From Paenibacillus sp. FSL R5-0912 (lineage in GTDB: Bacteria; Bacillota; Bacilli; Paenibacillales; Paenibacillaceae): 64,000 nucleotides of DNA. This document shows, piece after piece, positions 34,743 to 44,094 of the stretch. A program made the translations under genes and the position numbers. The stretch is from positions 6,572,001 to 6,636,000 of the forward strand of contig NZ_CP009282.1 in NCBI RefSeq assembly GCF_000758605.1. Direction: 5' to 3'. Positions within the stretch are counted from its first letter, which is position 1. Every line of letters starts with the position of its first letter. The notes below the pieces were generated by a model. That model saw only the letters and a list, made by a program, of their open reading frames with translations. It had not been told where the DNA came from and did not search any database.

Positions 34743-36572
34743 TTATTTTTTCAAATGATAAGGCACAGTAGTGATAATTACATTTCTGCGGTACAGCAGG
34801 TGCGCGCGGATCAGGAGGCTGGATTGGTTATGCAGGATGTTATGCCAGCCTTTCTTCGGAATGAATTGCGGAACGATTACAGTAACCTGATAATTCGATT
34901 CGCTTGCTTTGCGCTGGACGGTATCGATGAACTTGGTCAGCGGATGAATGATACTGCGGTAAGGCGAATACAGCGTCACCAGCCGCACCTCGGGATGGAA
35001 TTTCTTCCACTTCTCCTCGAATATCACGTCATCCTCCCGTTCAAACGGAATGTGTACCGCAATAATCTGTTCAGCGCCCAGTGATTTGGCATACCGCAGG
35101 GAATTCTCCACTACATGCGTAATTCCGGCCACCGGCAGAATAATGATATTCCCTTCAATTGCGAGCGGTGGCTCACCGCAGGTTGTAATCCGAAGCTGAT
35201 CAGCCACCGATTCATAATGCTTGTGGATGCGGTAGAAGAACAGGATAATCAGCGGCAGGAAGACCAGCACCGGCCAGATTTGCGGGAATTTGGTCAAGAA
35301 GAACATAATAGTAACAATGAAGCTGATGAGTGCCCCGGTTGTGTTGATGATCAGCTTGGGCAGCCAGCCCTCCGGCTTCTGCCGGATCCATTTAACCATC
35401 ATGCCGGTCTGTGAGAGCGTGAAGGGGATGAACACCCCTACCGCATACAGAGGAATCAGATGCTCGGTCCGCCCCTTAAAAGCAATGATCAGAATAATCG
35501 ACAGGACACCGAGGCTGAGAATTCCGTTAGAGTAGCCCAGCCGGTCGCCGCGGACCGTGAACATCCGGGGAATGAATTTATCCTTGGCCAGATTCACGGC
35601 CAGCAGCGGAAACGCTGAATATCCGGTATTGGCGGCCAGGATCAGAATGAGTGCCGTGGTCCCCTGAACGAAGAAATACATGAAGTTCCGTCCGAAGACC
35701 TGCTCGGCAATATCGGAAACCACCGTAACCTCTTCCCGTGGAGCAATTCCGTAATAATAAGCCAGGAAGACAATCCCTGAGAATAACAGCGCCAGAAGTA
35801 TGCCCATCGAAGCCAGTGTCTTGGCCGCATTGTTCGGAGCCGGCGCCTTGAAGTTAGGAATGGCATTCGATATGGCCTCCACACCTGTCAGCGCGGAGCT
35901 CCCTGAAGAGAATGCCTTTAGGAGGAGGAACAAGCTGACTCCGGCCACCGGCGTACCCAGGGAGGTATGAAGTTCAGCCGGTACATTGCCGGTCACAATG
36001 TTGAACAAGCCAAGCCCGATCATAATGAATAGTGCTAGGACGAACAGATAGACCGGATAAGCCAGGAAAGAGGCCGATTCCGTAACGCCCCGCAAATTCA
36101 GTGTCGTAATCAGGAGAACAAAGATGATGGCAATAATCACATTATAAGAATGAAGACTGGGAAAAGCAGAAGTAATGGCATCCGTTCCGGCCGATACACT
36201 TACTGCCACGGTCAATATGTAGTCCACCAGCAGGGAGCCGCCAGCCACAAGCCCCGGATATTTGCCTAGGTTCTCCTTGGATACCATATACGCTCCGCCG
36301 CCTTGGGGATAGGCAAAAATAATCTGCCTGTAGGAGAGAATCAGCGCCGTCAGCAGTACAAGTACTCCTGCTGCAATAGGAATCGAATACCAGAATGCGG
36401 CTGTACTGATCGTAATCAGAACCAGCAGAATCTGCTCGGGACCGTAAGCAACCGAAGACAAGGCATCCGAGGATAGAATGGCAAGAGCTTTGGTTTTGTT
36501 TAATTTCTGTTCACCCAGTTGCTCCGACTTCAGCGGCCGTCCAATCAGGAATCTTTTTACCGAAGACTTCAT
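34743..36572 (-). CDS. kimA: KimA-type potassium transporter (APC superfamily)
   Basis: A 609-residue protein with 12 membrane helices (about 30-460) and a cytoplasmic UspA-like C-terminal domain (about 465-609), the same size and layout as B. subtilis KimA. Signatures include LSSDALSSVAYGPEQILL, FAYPQGGGAYMVSKENLG and LTGVEAISNAIPNFK. KimA takes up potassium with high affinity and is inhibited by cyclic-di-AMP. In B. subtilis its mRNA carries a ydaO-type riboswitch, but only about 160 bases separate this gene from the MarR remnant and I see no such element there. A TATAAT-like box lies near 36640. Confidence 0.88.
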   Translation of the reverse strand: MKSSVKRFLIGRPLKSEQLGEQKLNKTKALAILSSDALSSVAYGPEQILLVLITISTAAFWYSIPIAAGVLVLLTALILSYRQIIFAYPQGGGAYMVSKENLGKYPGLVAGGSLLVDYILTVAVSVSAGTDAITSAFPSLHSYNVIIAIIFVLLITTLNLRGVTESASFLAYPVYLFVLALFIMIGLGLFNIVTGNVPAELHTSLGTPVAGVSLFLLLKAFSSGSSALTGVEAISNAIPNFKAPAPNNAAKTLASMGILLALLFSGIVFLAYYYGIAPREEVTVVSDIAEQVFGRNFMYFFVQGTTALILILAANTGYSAFPLLAVNLAKDKFIPRMFTVRGDRLGYSNGILSLGVLSIILIIAFKGRTEHLIPLYAVGVFIPFTLSQTGMMVKWIRQKPEGWLPKLIINTTGALISFIVTIMFFLTKFPQIWPVLVFLPLIILFFYRIHKHYESVADQLRITTCGEPPLAIEGNIIILPVAGITHVVENSLRYAKSLGAEQIIAVHIPFEREDDVIFEEKWKKFHPEVRLVTLYSPYRSIIHPLTKFIDTVQRKASESNYQVTVIVPQFIPKKGWHNILHNQSSLLIRAHLLYRRNVIITTVPYHLKK

Positions 36573-36727
36573 CAGCTCACCCGACTTTTTTTAGGTTTAT
36601 ATTACCCACAGAAAATAAAAAATAATCTGCGTCCCTTATTATACGCTTCTGCGGCAAAAACGGATGATTTTCTTATCACGCTTCCTCTTGGGCTTTCTCT
36701 TGGGCTTTCTCTTGAAGCTTTCCTTCG

Positions 36728-37040
36728 CTACAGCCAGTCCTCTTTAAGCAGCATTCGCAGCGTTTCTACGTGGTCTTTGCCAATTTCGGCTGCAATCTCC
36801 GCTTCAATGCTTTGCTTGATCTTCTGCATACTCCTGCAGACCTTAGCGCCACGCGGAGTGAGTACAATCTGCTTGTCACGGCTGTTCCCTTCCTTGGAGG
36901 CAGTATCTACATAGCCCTCAGTGAGCAAATTGTTGATCGTTTTTTGCGTCCCCTGGCGGGAAAATGCTGATCAGTCTGCTAATCTCCGAAATGGACAGCA
37001 TGCTATGCAGCTCAAGCAGGGTGTTCAGCAGGCCATCTCC
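36728..37040 (-). pseudogene. Broken MarR-family regulator
   Basis: The C-terminal part is in one frame (RQGTQKTINNLLTEGYVDT, SRDKQIVLTPRGAKVCRS, then a helical end to 36728). The preceding helices are in another frame (LLNTLLELHSMLSISEISRL). The junction near 36958 needs a one-base change, and a stop codon lies just upstream of the second segment near 37041. The natural N-terminus is not found. It sits between kimA and the RND pump operon, on the same strand; it may once have regulated the pump. Confidence 0.75.
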
Positions 37041-37181
37041 TCATGGCTTTGCCGAACACCCTTTTCCGGGATTAACGCTATGAATTATTTATTAGGTGCC
37101 TGCCCCGCAGCTGTACACTGCCGCCAGTAGAATAGAAGGTTGTGCATCCAGAAGGATACGCAGGTTCTTCAGGCTGCTGAT

Positions 37182-37535
37182 TCACCCGGTACTGCCTTTG
37201 TCGGAGCCCTGCTCTATGAGATCAGCCGGCTTGCCCAGCGGCACAAACATGCCAAGCCCTCCTAATACCTTAATCCGCTTGCCCTTAAATTCCGTCTCAA
37301 ATACCCTGACAATTCCATAATCGGATACCACAGTTCCTTCATTGATCATCCGTTCACCAAACAGTGATAGACCGAGTCCCATTAACGGATTGGCCCCGCT
37401 TGCTCTTTCCGATACCTTGTCCAGCACCCAGCTCTTATATCTTTCCTCGGAGGGCTTGGTTGCAGACATTACTCCGCACAGCACCAGAATCGCTGCTGCA
37501 GCATACACCAGCATCTTCTTCGCCTGCTTCTTCAT
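37182..37535 (-). CDS. Small DUF4359-like secreted or membrane protein
   Basis: 117 residues with an N-terminal membrane segment (MLVYAAAAILVLCGVMSAT) and a short extracytoplasmic domain (GTVVSDYGIVRVFETEFKGK, VLGGLGMFVPLG) that resembles DUF4359 proteins. GGAGG precedes the ATG. It starts 3 bases after the RND pump stop codon, so it belongs to that operon and may be an accessory subunit; this is inference from position. Confidence 0.65.
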   Translation of the reverse strand: MKKQAKKMLVYAAAAILVLCGVMSATKPSEERYKSWVLDKVSERASGANPLMGLGLSLFGERMINEGTVVSDYGIVRVFETEFKGKRIKVLGGLGMFVPLGKPADLIEQGSDKGSTG

Positions 37536-37538
37536 AAG

Positions 37539-40500
37539 CTACAACCTCCGCCACTTTCCTAGCAGACTGTAGACTACCGGAATGAACACCAGAGTCAGCA
37601 GCGTCGAGGTACTGAGCCCGCCGATCACAGATATAGCCAGACCTTTGGAGATTACGCCTGAGCCTGACTGGGACAGGGCCAGCGGAATAAGGGCACACAC
37701 CGTGGCCAGTGCCGTCATTACGATCGGACGAACGCGAACTACGCAGGCTTCCATCACAGCTTCAGTAATCGCCATGCCTGAACGGCGGTTGGTCTCAATT
37801 CTCTCCAGCATGACTACGGCATTGGTAACCACAATCCCGATGAGCATGAGCATGCCGATCATTCCGCTCATGGACAGAGATTCTCCGGCCAGATACAGCG
37901 CACCAAGTGAGCCAAATGGAACAAACAGCAGCGAAGACAGGATGACCACCGGAGTGATACATCCGCCGAACGTAATGAACAGAACTATAAATACCAGTAC
38001 AACCGCAAGAAGCATTGCCGTTCCCAGGTCCTTGAAGCCGTCCTGCATCAGCTTCTGGCCGCCTCCAACTTCCCAGCTTACGCCGTCCGGCAGGGACAGG
38101 GCTGCCATATCTCCTTTCAGTTCCTTGGTCACAGTTCCGATTTCCTCACCGCTGCTCATGGCTGTCAGCTTCACAGCCAGTTTACCATTCTGATGCTGAA
38201 TGGTAGCAGGAACCTCTATCACCTCAGCCTCCGCAAGATCTCCCAGCAACGCCGGACCGGACGCGGTAGCAACCTTTATACCCATCAGCGCTTCAGCACC
38301 CGCGACATCCTGATTGTAACGAAGAGTGGTCTGATAATGCTGATCCTCCAGATTCAATATGCCTATGGATACCGGCTGCAGCCGGTCTTTGACCTGCTGA
38401 TAGATTAGCCCGGGACTTACACCTTTTTGCCGGGCGGTATCCTTAAGTGTCAATGTATACTCGTTCTGAAGCTGCGCTGCCGAGGTCGACTGATTCTTCA
38501 AATCAGACTTCTGCTCCATCATATCGTAAGCCTGCGCCGAGGCAGCAAGCAGATCGGTCATACTCTCTCCGGACAGAATCACCTCCACATTGCTGCCCGA
38601 AGGCGGTCCATCCTTCACAAGCTCATCTATGGTTACACTGGCTGCGGGATACCCGGTTTGCACCAGTGCCGGAAGGCTCTGCTCCAGTTCTTCACGGATA
38701 CTCTGCATTTCACTTTCACTGCTAAGTCCTACTTGTAATTCAGCGGTATAATCTCCTGTTTTATTTTGCTGCAGCCTTTGAACATTTCCTGATGAGCCTA
38801 CGAAGGCCTGGACGTATTCCACCTGCTCCATCTTCGTTAACTGCTCCTCCACTATCCGGGCCATAGCATCAGTCTGCTCCAGGGATGCAGTCACCGGGAG
38901 ATCCAGCCGGATCTTAAGTGCCTGTGAAGCTTCAGAGGGTAAAAAGGATTTGCTTATCGACGACGCAAAAAAGACAGAACCGGCGAGCATTGCCAAGGCT
39001 ACCAGTAGTACCATTGCCTTGTGAGCTACCGCCTGCTGCAGGAGCCGGGTATATCCTTTGCTGAGGCGGGTGGATTCGCTGTGCTCCGGCAGCTTCTTGA
39101 ACAGGAGCGCTGCCAGGACAGGAATCAATACGAAGGCAATCAGGAGTGACAGCAGAATGGACACAACGACAGCCAGAGAGAAGGGACGGAAGAATTCCCC
39201 GACAATACCCTTCACAAAAGCCAGCGGCACAAATACTACAACGGTTGCTACAGTGGAGGCTGTAACCGCGCCGGCCACCTCTTTGACGGCATGCACCAGA
39301 ATCTCCGTCCGGCTCTTGTCCGGTTCCTTGCGCAGCCAGCGGAAGATATTCTCTATGACCACTATGCTGTCATCGACAATACGGCCGACAGCCACAGCCA
39401 TACCGCCCATCGTCATAATATTAAGCGAATAGCCCATACTGTCCAGCACGATAATTGTCCCCATAATGGACAGCGGTAAGGAAATTACCGCAATCAGCGT
39501 CGCTCTGATATTGCGGAGGAACAGGAGAATGACCACGATGGTAAACAGGGCACCAAATGCGCCTTCATGCAGAAGGGATTGGACCGATTCCGTCACATCC
39601 GCTCCCTGATCGACGATCGTATTGGATTCGAAGGAGACTGTGCTATGGAACGCCTCCAGCTGCTCCTTCACCTGATCCACCACTTCAGCTGTATTGCTGT
39701 CCTGGGTTTTGTATACATCCAGCAGTACGGCAGGCTGCCCGTTATAACGGGCAATATTGGCCGCCAGCTCCGTTTCGGTAATTGTGGCAATATCCCGCAG
39801 GCGCAGACCCGGTGTAGTTTTTGAGGGAAGCGGCGTATTCTGCAGCGCAGCAAGATCCGCCACCCGGCCCTCCAGATTCACCACAGCTTTGCCGTTCTGC
39901 TCGGCAAGAGTGCCCAGCGGCAGGATATATTCCGACTGCTTCAATCCTGTGCTGATATCGGACAGTATGATTCCGCTGGCGGCAGCCTTGGCTTCATCAA
40001 CGCTGATGACAAGCTGCCGTTCCGACAAGCCGCTGGCATCCACCGAACTGACCCCATCCACCCGGCCAAGCTCCGGCAGAAGGGAAGCAGTAATCTGCTG
40101 CTGCAGTCCGGCAGCATCGGCAGAAGCCAGTGCTACCTGGTACACCGGTCTGGCATCAGTGGATATCCGCTTGTATGCCACTGATGCACCTTCAGGAAGT
40201 CCCAGCTTCGCTACGGCGCTTTCCACCTCCTGCTCCAGCTTATTCATATCGGTTCCAAATTCATAGGAAGCCTGAATAATGACACCGCCCGCAGACGTTT
40301 GGCTGGTTAAGGCATCATAGGGCTGCAAATTTCCTATTGTACTCTCAACAGGCATAGTAATATCACGTTCTATTTCTTCTGCTGAATGATTAAGATGCTT
40401 GACCTGTATCACAAGGGCTGGCATCTCCACATTCGGATATTTCTCCTGCTGTATGCCAAAGGCCGACAACACACCGGATACGACCAATGCCAGAGTGAGC

Positions 40501-40550
40501 ATAATTACAGAAGAACGGTTTCTCAATATAAATCGCCACAAGCTATTCAT
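37539..40550 (-). CDS. RND-family efflux pump (SwrC/YerP-like)
   Basis: A 1003-residue RND transporter with the AcrB-like duplicated layout of 12 membrane helices and two large extracellular loops. Recognisable elements are EKYPNVEMPALVIQV after helix 1, GRIVDDSIVVIENIFRWLR with the proton-relay aspartates in helix 4, and LIGIVVTNAVVMLERIE in helix 10. In Gram-positives SwrC exports surfactin-like lipopeptides and other amphiphiles. No membrane-fusion protein is encoded beside it, which matches SwrC. It follows a two-component pair by 41 bases (regulator, kinase, pump, DUF4359-like protein), so it is probably induced by that pair. Confidence 0.9.
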   Translation of the reverse strand: MNSLWRFILRNRSSVIMLTLALVVSGVLSAFGIQQEKYPNVEMPALVIQVKHLNHSAEEIERDITMPVESTIGNLQPYDALTSQTSAGGVIIQASYEFGTDMNKLEQEVESAVAKLGLPEGASVAYKRISTDARPVYQVALASADAAGLQQQITASLLPELGRVDGVSSVDASGLSERQLVISVDEAKAAASGIILSDISTGLKQSEYILPLGTLAEQNGKAVVNLEGRVADLAALQNTPLPSKTTPGLRLRDIATITETELAANIARYNGQPAVLLDVYKTQDSNTAEVVDQVKEQLEAFHSTVSFESNTIVDQGADVTESVQSLLHEGAFGALFTIVVILLFLRNIRATLIAVISLPLSIMGTIIVLDSMGYSLNIMTMGGMAVAVGRIVDDSIVVIENIFRWLRKEPDKSRTEILVHAVKEVAGAVTASTVATVVVFVPLAFVKGIVGEFFRPFSLAVVVSILLSLLIAFVLIPVLAALLFKKLPEHSESTRLSKGYTRLLQQAVAHKAMVLLVALAMLAGSVFFASSISKSFLPSEASQALKIRLDLPVTASLEQTDAMARIVEEQLTKMEQVEYVQAFVGSSGNVQRLQQNKTGDYTAELQVGLSSESEMQSIREELEQSLPALVQTGYPAASVTIDELVKDGPPSGSNVEVILSGESMTDLLAASAQAYDMMEQKSDLKNQSTSAAQLQNEYTLTLKDTARQKGVSPGLIYQQVKDRLQPVSIGILNLEDQHYQTTLRYNQDVAGAEALMGIKVATASGPALLGDLAEAEVIEVPATIQHQNGKLAVKLTAMSSGEEIGTVTKELKGDMAALSLPDGVSWEVGGGQKLMQDGFKDLGTAMLLAVVLVFIVLFITFGGCITPVVILSSLLFVPFGSLGALYLAGESLSMSGMIGMLMLIGIVVTNAVVMLERIETNRRSGMAITEAVMEACVVRVRPIVMTALATVCALIPLALSQSGSGVISKGLAISVIGGLSTSTLLTLVFIPVVYSLLGKWRRL

Positions 40551-40591
40551 GAAGATTTCTCTCCTTTCGGTTTGAAATCTATCTTAGAATG

Positions 40592-41965
40592 CTATTGTGT
40601 CCTGAGAATGTCCTGCTGCAGCATAACTGTCACAATCGTTCCTTCACCTGAGCGGCTCTGAACAGCAATGGTGCCTCCATGCAGCTCCACGATCTTGCGT
40701 ACAATTGACAATCCCAGCCCGCTGCTCTTCACTGATCGGTCTCTGGACTTGTCCCCCATGTAGAACCGGTCAAAGATGCGGGGCAGATCCTCCTCACTGA
40801 TCCCCTGTCCGTTATCGCGGAAGACTACGGTTACTTGTCCCGCCGCTTCCTCTGCGCTGACGGATATCTCCCCGCCGGACGGCGTATATTTCACGCTGTT
40901 GGACAGGAGATTATGCCAGACCTGCTCCAGCTGATGCTCATCACCAGCAATTCGTACGGGCTGCAGGTCAGACAGATTAATCTCCAGGGATTTGCCCAGC
41001 CACTGGGGCTGCAAAGAAAGGAATACCTTGCGTATCTGCTGGTCCAGCTCGTACTCCCGGACATTCAGCGGACTCTGCATACTCTCTAGTGCAGACAGAT
41101 GCAGCAGCTTGCTGCTTAACTGGGCCAGCCTGCCGCTCTCCTCTTCAATAATATTCAAATAACGGCGGTTCTGCTCTTCAGGCAGCCGGTTATCGCGGAT
41201 GGCCGCCGCGAAGCCTTTGATTGAAGTCAGCGGAGACTGAATTTCATGGGATACATTGGAGACAAACTCCTTGCGCAGCTGCTCCACCTGGCTGAGCTCA
41301 GCGCTCATCCTGTTGAAGCTCCGGGCCAGCTCCCCGATCTCGTCCTGCCGCTTGTCCGGCACCCGCTCCTCGAAATGACCCTCCGCAATGCGTGTAGTCA
41401 TTACCGTAAGCCTTTTAATAGGCTTCACCAGCCAGTGAATGGCAATTACATACAGCATGCTGCCGATGAACAGCGCCAGGGCCAACGCCAGAATAAGTGA
41501 ATTCTTAAGCCGCAGCAGCGCCCCTTTGTACAGGGGTTTCAGAAACAGGGCATATCTATGGCCGTTCATTTCAAAAGGCAGCCCAATGGTCCGTGTACTC
41601 TGGATACCCCGTTTGGAGAAATCAAACCGGTGAACGCCCCCGTTCAGCACCTTCTCCACATCTTCCGGGCTGGCAAAGCTCTCCGCCTTGGCTATACCCA
41701 GGAATCTCTCCGACCCGTCGCTCCCAAAAAGCACACCCTGTGAGCGCATCGTATAGATTTGCGGCAGCAGTTCATTCCAGTCACCAGTCCGGTTGGACTT
41801 ATACAGCTCAATCATGGATTTGCCGGACTGGATCAGATCATCCTCCAGCTCATGAAATATCCGGTCTTCATTCACGTTATAGCTGACCACAAAGGCCACA
41901 GACAGGCTCACAGCCACCACAATGATAAAGGTTACGATTACGCGGACGTATAGCGTCTTAATCAT
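40592..41965 (-). CDS. Sensor histidine kinase of the RND-pump operon
   Basis: 457 residues. Two membrane helices (about 8-30 and 155-178) enclose an extracellular sensor; a HAMP domain follows (VKPIKRLTVMTTRIAEGHFE), then the phosphoacceptor motif VSNVSHEIQSPLTSIKGF and the ATPase domain with NLLSNSVKYTPSGG, RDNGQGISEEDLP, FDRFYMGDKSRDR and SGLGLSIVRKIVELHGG. It overlaps the regulator gene by 8 bases. The ligand is unknown; the downstream pump suggests a membrane-active compound. Confidence 0.92.
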   Translation of the reverse strand: MIKTLYVRVIVTFIIVVAVSLSVAFVVSYNVNEDRIFHELEDDLIQSGKSMIELYKSNRTGDWNELLPQIYTMRSQGVLFGSDGSERFLGIAKAESFASPEDVEKVLNGGVHRFDFSKRGIQSTRTIGLPFEMNGHRYALFLKPLYKGALLRLKNSLILALALALFIGSMLYVIAIHWLVKPIKRLTVMTTRIAEGHFEERVPDKRQDEIGELARSFNRMSAELSQVEQLRKEFVSNVSHEIQSPLTSIKGFAAAIRDNRLPEEQNRRYLNIIEEESGRLAQLSSKLLHLSALESMQSPLNVREYELDQQIRKVFLSLQPQWLGKSLEINLSDLQPVRIAGDEHQLEQVWHNLLSNSVKYTPSGGEISVSAEEAAGQVTVVFRDNGQGISEEDLPRIFDRFYMGDKSRDRSVKSSGLGLSIVRKIVELHGGTIAVQSRSGEGTIVTVMLQQDILRTQ

Positions 41966-42638
41966 CGGCGGCTCCTGTCAGCCTGTAGCCCAGGCCGCGG
42001 ATCGAAGCAATTTCGAACGGCGGCGGGTCGCCTGCGAATTTTTTGCGGAGCTTCTTCACATGTGTATCAATCGTCCGGTCGCTGCCATCAAATTCAAGCC
42101 CCCATATATCACTGATCAGCTGCTCTCTGGAAAAGACTTGGCCCGGGCTGCTGACCAGCTTGAACAACAGTTGAAATTCCTTAAGCGGCAGCGTGACGTT
42201 TACACCGTTCCAGACTGCTTCCATAGTCCGTATATCCAGTTTTACGCCGCCAACAGAGGCCAGACCTGTCTCGTTGACCTTGGATCTGCGCAGAATGACC
42301 TTGACCCGCAGGATCAGCTCTCTAAGATCAAACGGCTTTACTACGTAATCATCCGTGCCCAGCTGAAATCCTTTCACCCGGTCCTCGCTTTCCCCCTTGG
42401 CCGTCACCATCAGCACCGGCATATCGTAACGCTCACGGATTTCCCTGCACAGCTCCCAGCCGTCTTTACCGGGCATCATAATATCGATAATGGCAAGCTG
42501 GAAGGAATGCCTCTCCATAAGGCCGGAGGCTTCGTTGCCGTCTGCTGCCTGAACTACTTTGTAACCCTCCATCGATAAATACAGCTCAATCAGTTCCCTG
42601 ATATGGGCATCATCGTCAACAACCAGAATTGAAATCAT
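41958..42638 (-). CDS. OmpR-type response regulator of the RND-pump operon
   Basis: 226 residues. The receiver has ILVVDDDAHI, phospho-acceptor D in LAIIDIMMPGKDGW, and the TAKG and VVKPFDLRELI switch regions. The C-terminal winged helix has NVTLPLKEFQLLFKLVSSPG, SREQLISDIWG and DRTIDTHVKKLRKKF. GAGGGG precedes the ATG. It is the first gene of the operon and the likely activator of the downstream efflux pump. Confidence 0.92.
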   Translation of the reverse strand: MISILVVDDDAHIRELIELYLSMEGYKVVQAADGNEASGLMERHSFQLAIIDIMMPGKDGWELCREIRERYDMPVLMVTAKGESEDRVKGFQLGTDDYVVKPFDLRELILRVKVILRRSKVNETGLASVGGVKLDIRTMEAVWNGVNVTLPLKEFQLLFKLVSSPGQVFSREQLISDIWGLEFDGSDRTIDTHVKKLRKKFAGDPPPFEIASIRGLGYRLTGAADD

Positions 42639-42836
42639 CCGCTGCCCCTCTCCGCCTCTGCCTCTGCCTCCAGAAGCTAATCATTCACAATATTATAGTG
42701 GATTCCCGTTGTAGAATGCACCTAAGATATTATATTTGAACAATCCAGTCATTCCCTGCTGTATTCATCACAGACATATGGGTATAGTGCATAATATGAT
42801 AAGCAAATATCATACGACTGAAGGAGCAGCTTTTGC

Positions 42837-43535
42837 ATGAACACGAAACAAGAATTCGATAATCTCATGGCATTTGCCAATGATTTAATCAATGAGAATC
42901 TCGGTTTTTATTACGATATCAATTACGGCTACTTCCAGCCGGAGACTCATCCGATTGTGGACTTCATAAGGCTCATAGGCAGACGGATTCAGAGCCAGCT
43001 GATGCTGATGCCCGCGCTCTACGGTGAGATCGACCAGATGGAGCGGATTTTCTCGGACAACCTGTTCTTTGATGAGTGGGCAGAGGTTACAGAGGACAGA
43101 CAGAGCTTCCACTTCCTGATGAGGCAGATCGACAACAGCAGCAGGATCATTAACCTGGCGCGTGACCTCGTCTTCCCCTCCCCCTGGATTCCCCGGAAAT
43201 TACGCGACAGTCTGATCCGCATAGGGGAAGGCACCCTGAACGGCAGCTGGAGACAAGATATAGGCCATGAAGTCACACTGTGGCTTCCGATGGGCATCTG
43301 CTTCGTAGAAGGCTCCGGACATCATTCGGTGGCTGCGGGAATCATCAAGGGCGAAGGGGAGCTCTACCCCACTTCGGTATATGACATCAGTCCAATCTAT
43401 GATCATGTGTATACCGACGGCAAGTATTACTACAGAACGCATGATCATTCCGTGATCTCCGAGGTTCACTTCGCAGAGTGTGCCGCTATCTTTGAAATCG
43501 GCCGGATTATGGCGGCGCAGAAGATTATTTTCTGA
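42837..43535 (+). CDS. Protein of unknown function, possibly DUF6710-like
   Basis: A 232-residue soluble protein without signal peptide or membrane helix. GAAGGAG precedes the ATG. Visible features are an N-terminal helical part (DNLMAFANDLINENLGFYYD), EWAEVTEDRQSFHFLMRQID, and a beta-rich C-terminal part with FVEGSGHHSVAAGIIKGEGE, DISPIYDHVYTDGKYY and a final helix (AAIFEIGRIMAAQKIIF). The conserved-looking GxGHHSxxAG and H/D-rich strands could be a catalytic or metal site. I think it resembles the uncharacterised DUF6710 family, but cannot confirm. It is monocistronic. Confidence 0.6.
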   Translation: MNTKQEFDNLMAFANDLINENLGFYYDINYGYFQPETHPIVDFIRLIGRRIQSQLMLMPALYGEIDQMERIFSDNLFFDEWAEVTEDRQSFHFLMRQIDNSSRIINLARDLVFPSPWIPRKLRDSLIRIGEGTLNGSWRQDIGHEVTLWLPMGICFVEGSGHHSVAAGIIKGEGELYPTSVYDISPIYDHVYTDGKYYYRTHDHSVISEVHFAECAAIFEIGRIMAAQKIIF

Positions 43536-43611
43536 GGCCTGCGGCAAGTTACAAGGGCTGTGTTAAGCGCCAGGATTGGCTGCTTGTCACGGCCCTTTGT
43601 TTGTACGGGAC

Positions 43612-43660
43612 GCCCCGCTTCCGGTGGATTCAAGAGCACTTCTGCTCCTTATTTGCCGCA
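43612..43660. repeat. Single diverged copy of the 51-bp repeat unit
   Basis: The sequence CGCTTCCGGTGGATTCAAGA then GCACTTCTGCTCCTTATTT matches one unit of the tandem array at 1477-1727, including the AGAGCA/TGCTCCT hairpin, which keeps pairing through compensating changes. Confidence 0.7.
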
Positions 43661-43793
43661 CACTTTTGAGACTACCCTCTTGCGGGAACACAAGGAACGA
43701 TTGCGGGCATAGATAGCTGGACCGGGTGCTGCAGCGCAACTAGTCACTGATAATTCTCGAAGCCACTCAGGTGCGGTACCCGCCGGACGCGCC

Positions 43794-43917
43794 GTTGCGG
43801 ACTCAGAAGCGCTTATTTCCCGTAAAAGGGCCTTTTCGCTCGGCTCGCGGACTCCTGAGTCCGCTGGCCCGAAGCAATGTGCCGAATCCGGAGGATAAGC
43901 GCACTGGAGTCCGCAAC
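43794..43917. repeat. Large inverted repeat, 23-bp arms with a palindromic centre
   Basis: GTTGCGGACTCAGAAGCGCT plus TAT (43794-43816) faces ATAAGCGCACTGGAGTCCGC plus AAC (43895-43917), with about four mismatches. The centre contains another perfect palindrome, GCGGACTCCTGAGTCCGC, near 43848-43865. There is no coding frame that I trust here. Confidence 0.75.
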
Positions 43918-43985
43918 TTCCCACTCCTCCTCTTATCCTCCTACCTACCCAACCCTTCATCCGCGCACGGCTTAGACGCAAAAAA

Positions 43986-44012
43986 GCAGCCGCATTTGAT
44001 CCATGGCTGCTT
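43986..44012 (-). terminator. Candidate terminator of the LacI gene at 44398
   Basis: AGCAGCC and GGCTGCT form a 7-bp stem. On the minus strand it is followed by TTTTTTGCG. It lies about 390 bases beyond the LacI stop, so the assignment is uncertain. Confidence 0.5.
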
Positions 44013-44094
44013 CAGAGCTCAACTTTACTACTTACTACTTACTACTTACTCCTTACTCTTACTCTCGCTCTTGCTCTTACTGTCCACCCCGCAG

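Noticed and set aside
36573..36727. Cyclic-di-AMP (ydaO) riboswitch before kimA
   Set aside because: The gap is short and AT-rich, and I see none of the conserved riboswitch blocks.
37582..38193. Long plus-strand frames opposite the RND pump
   Set aside because: Antisense shadows of a confidently identified gene.
43649..43981. 110-codon minus-strand frame
   Set aside because: It spans the inverted repeat and has no start signal.
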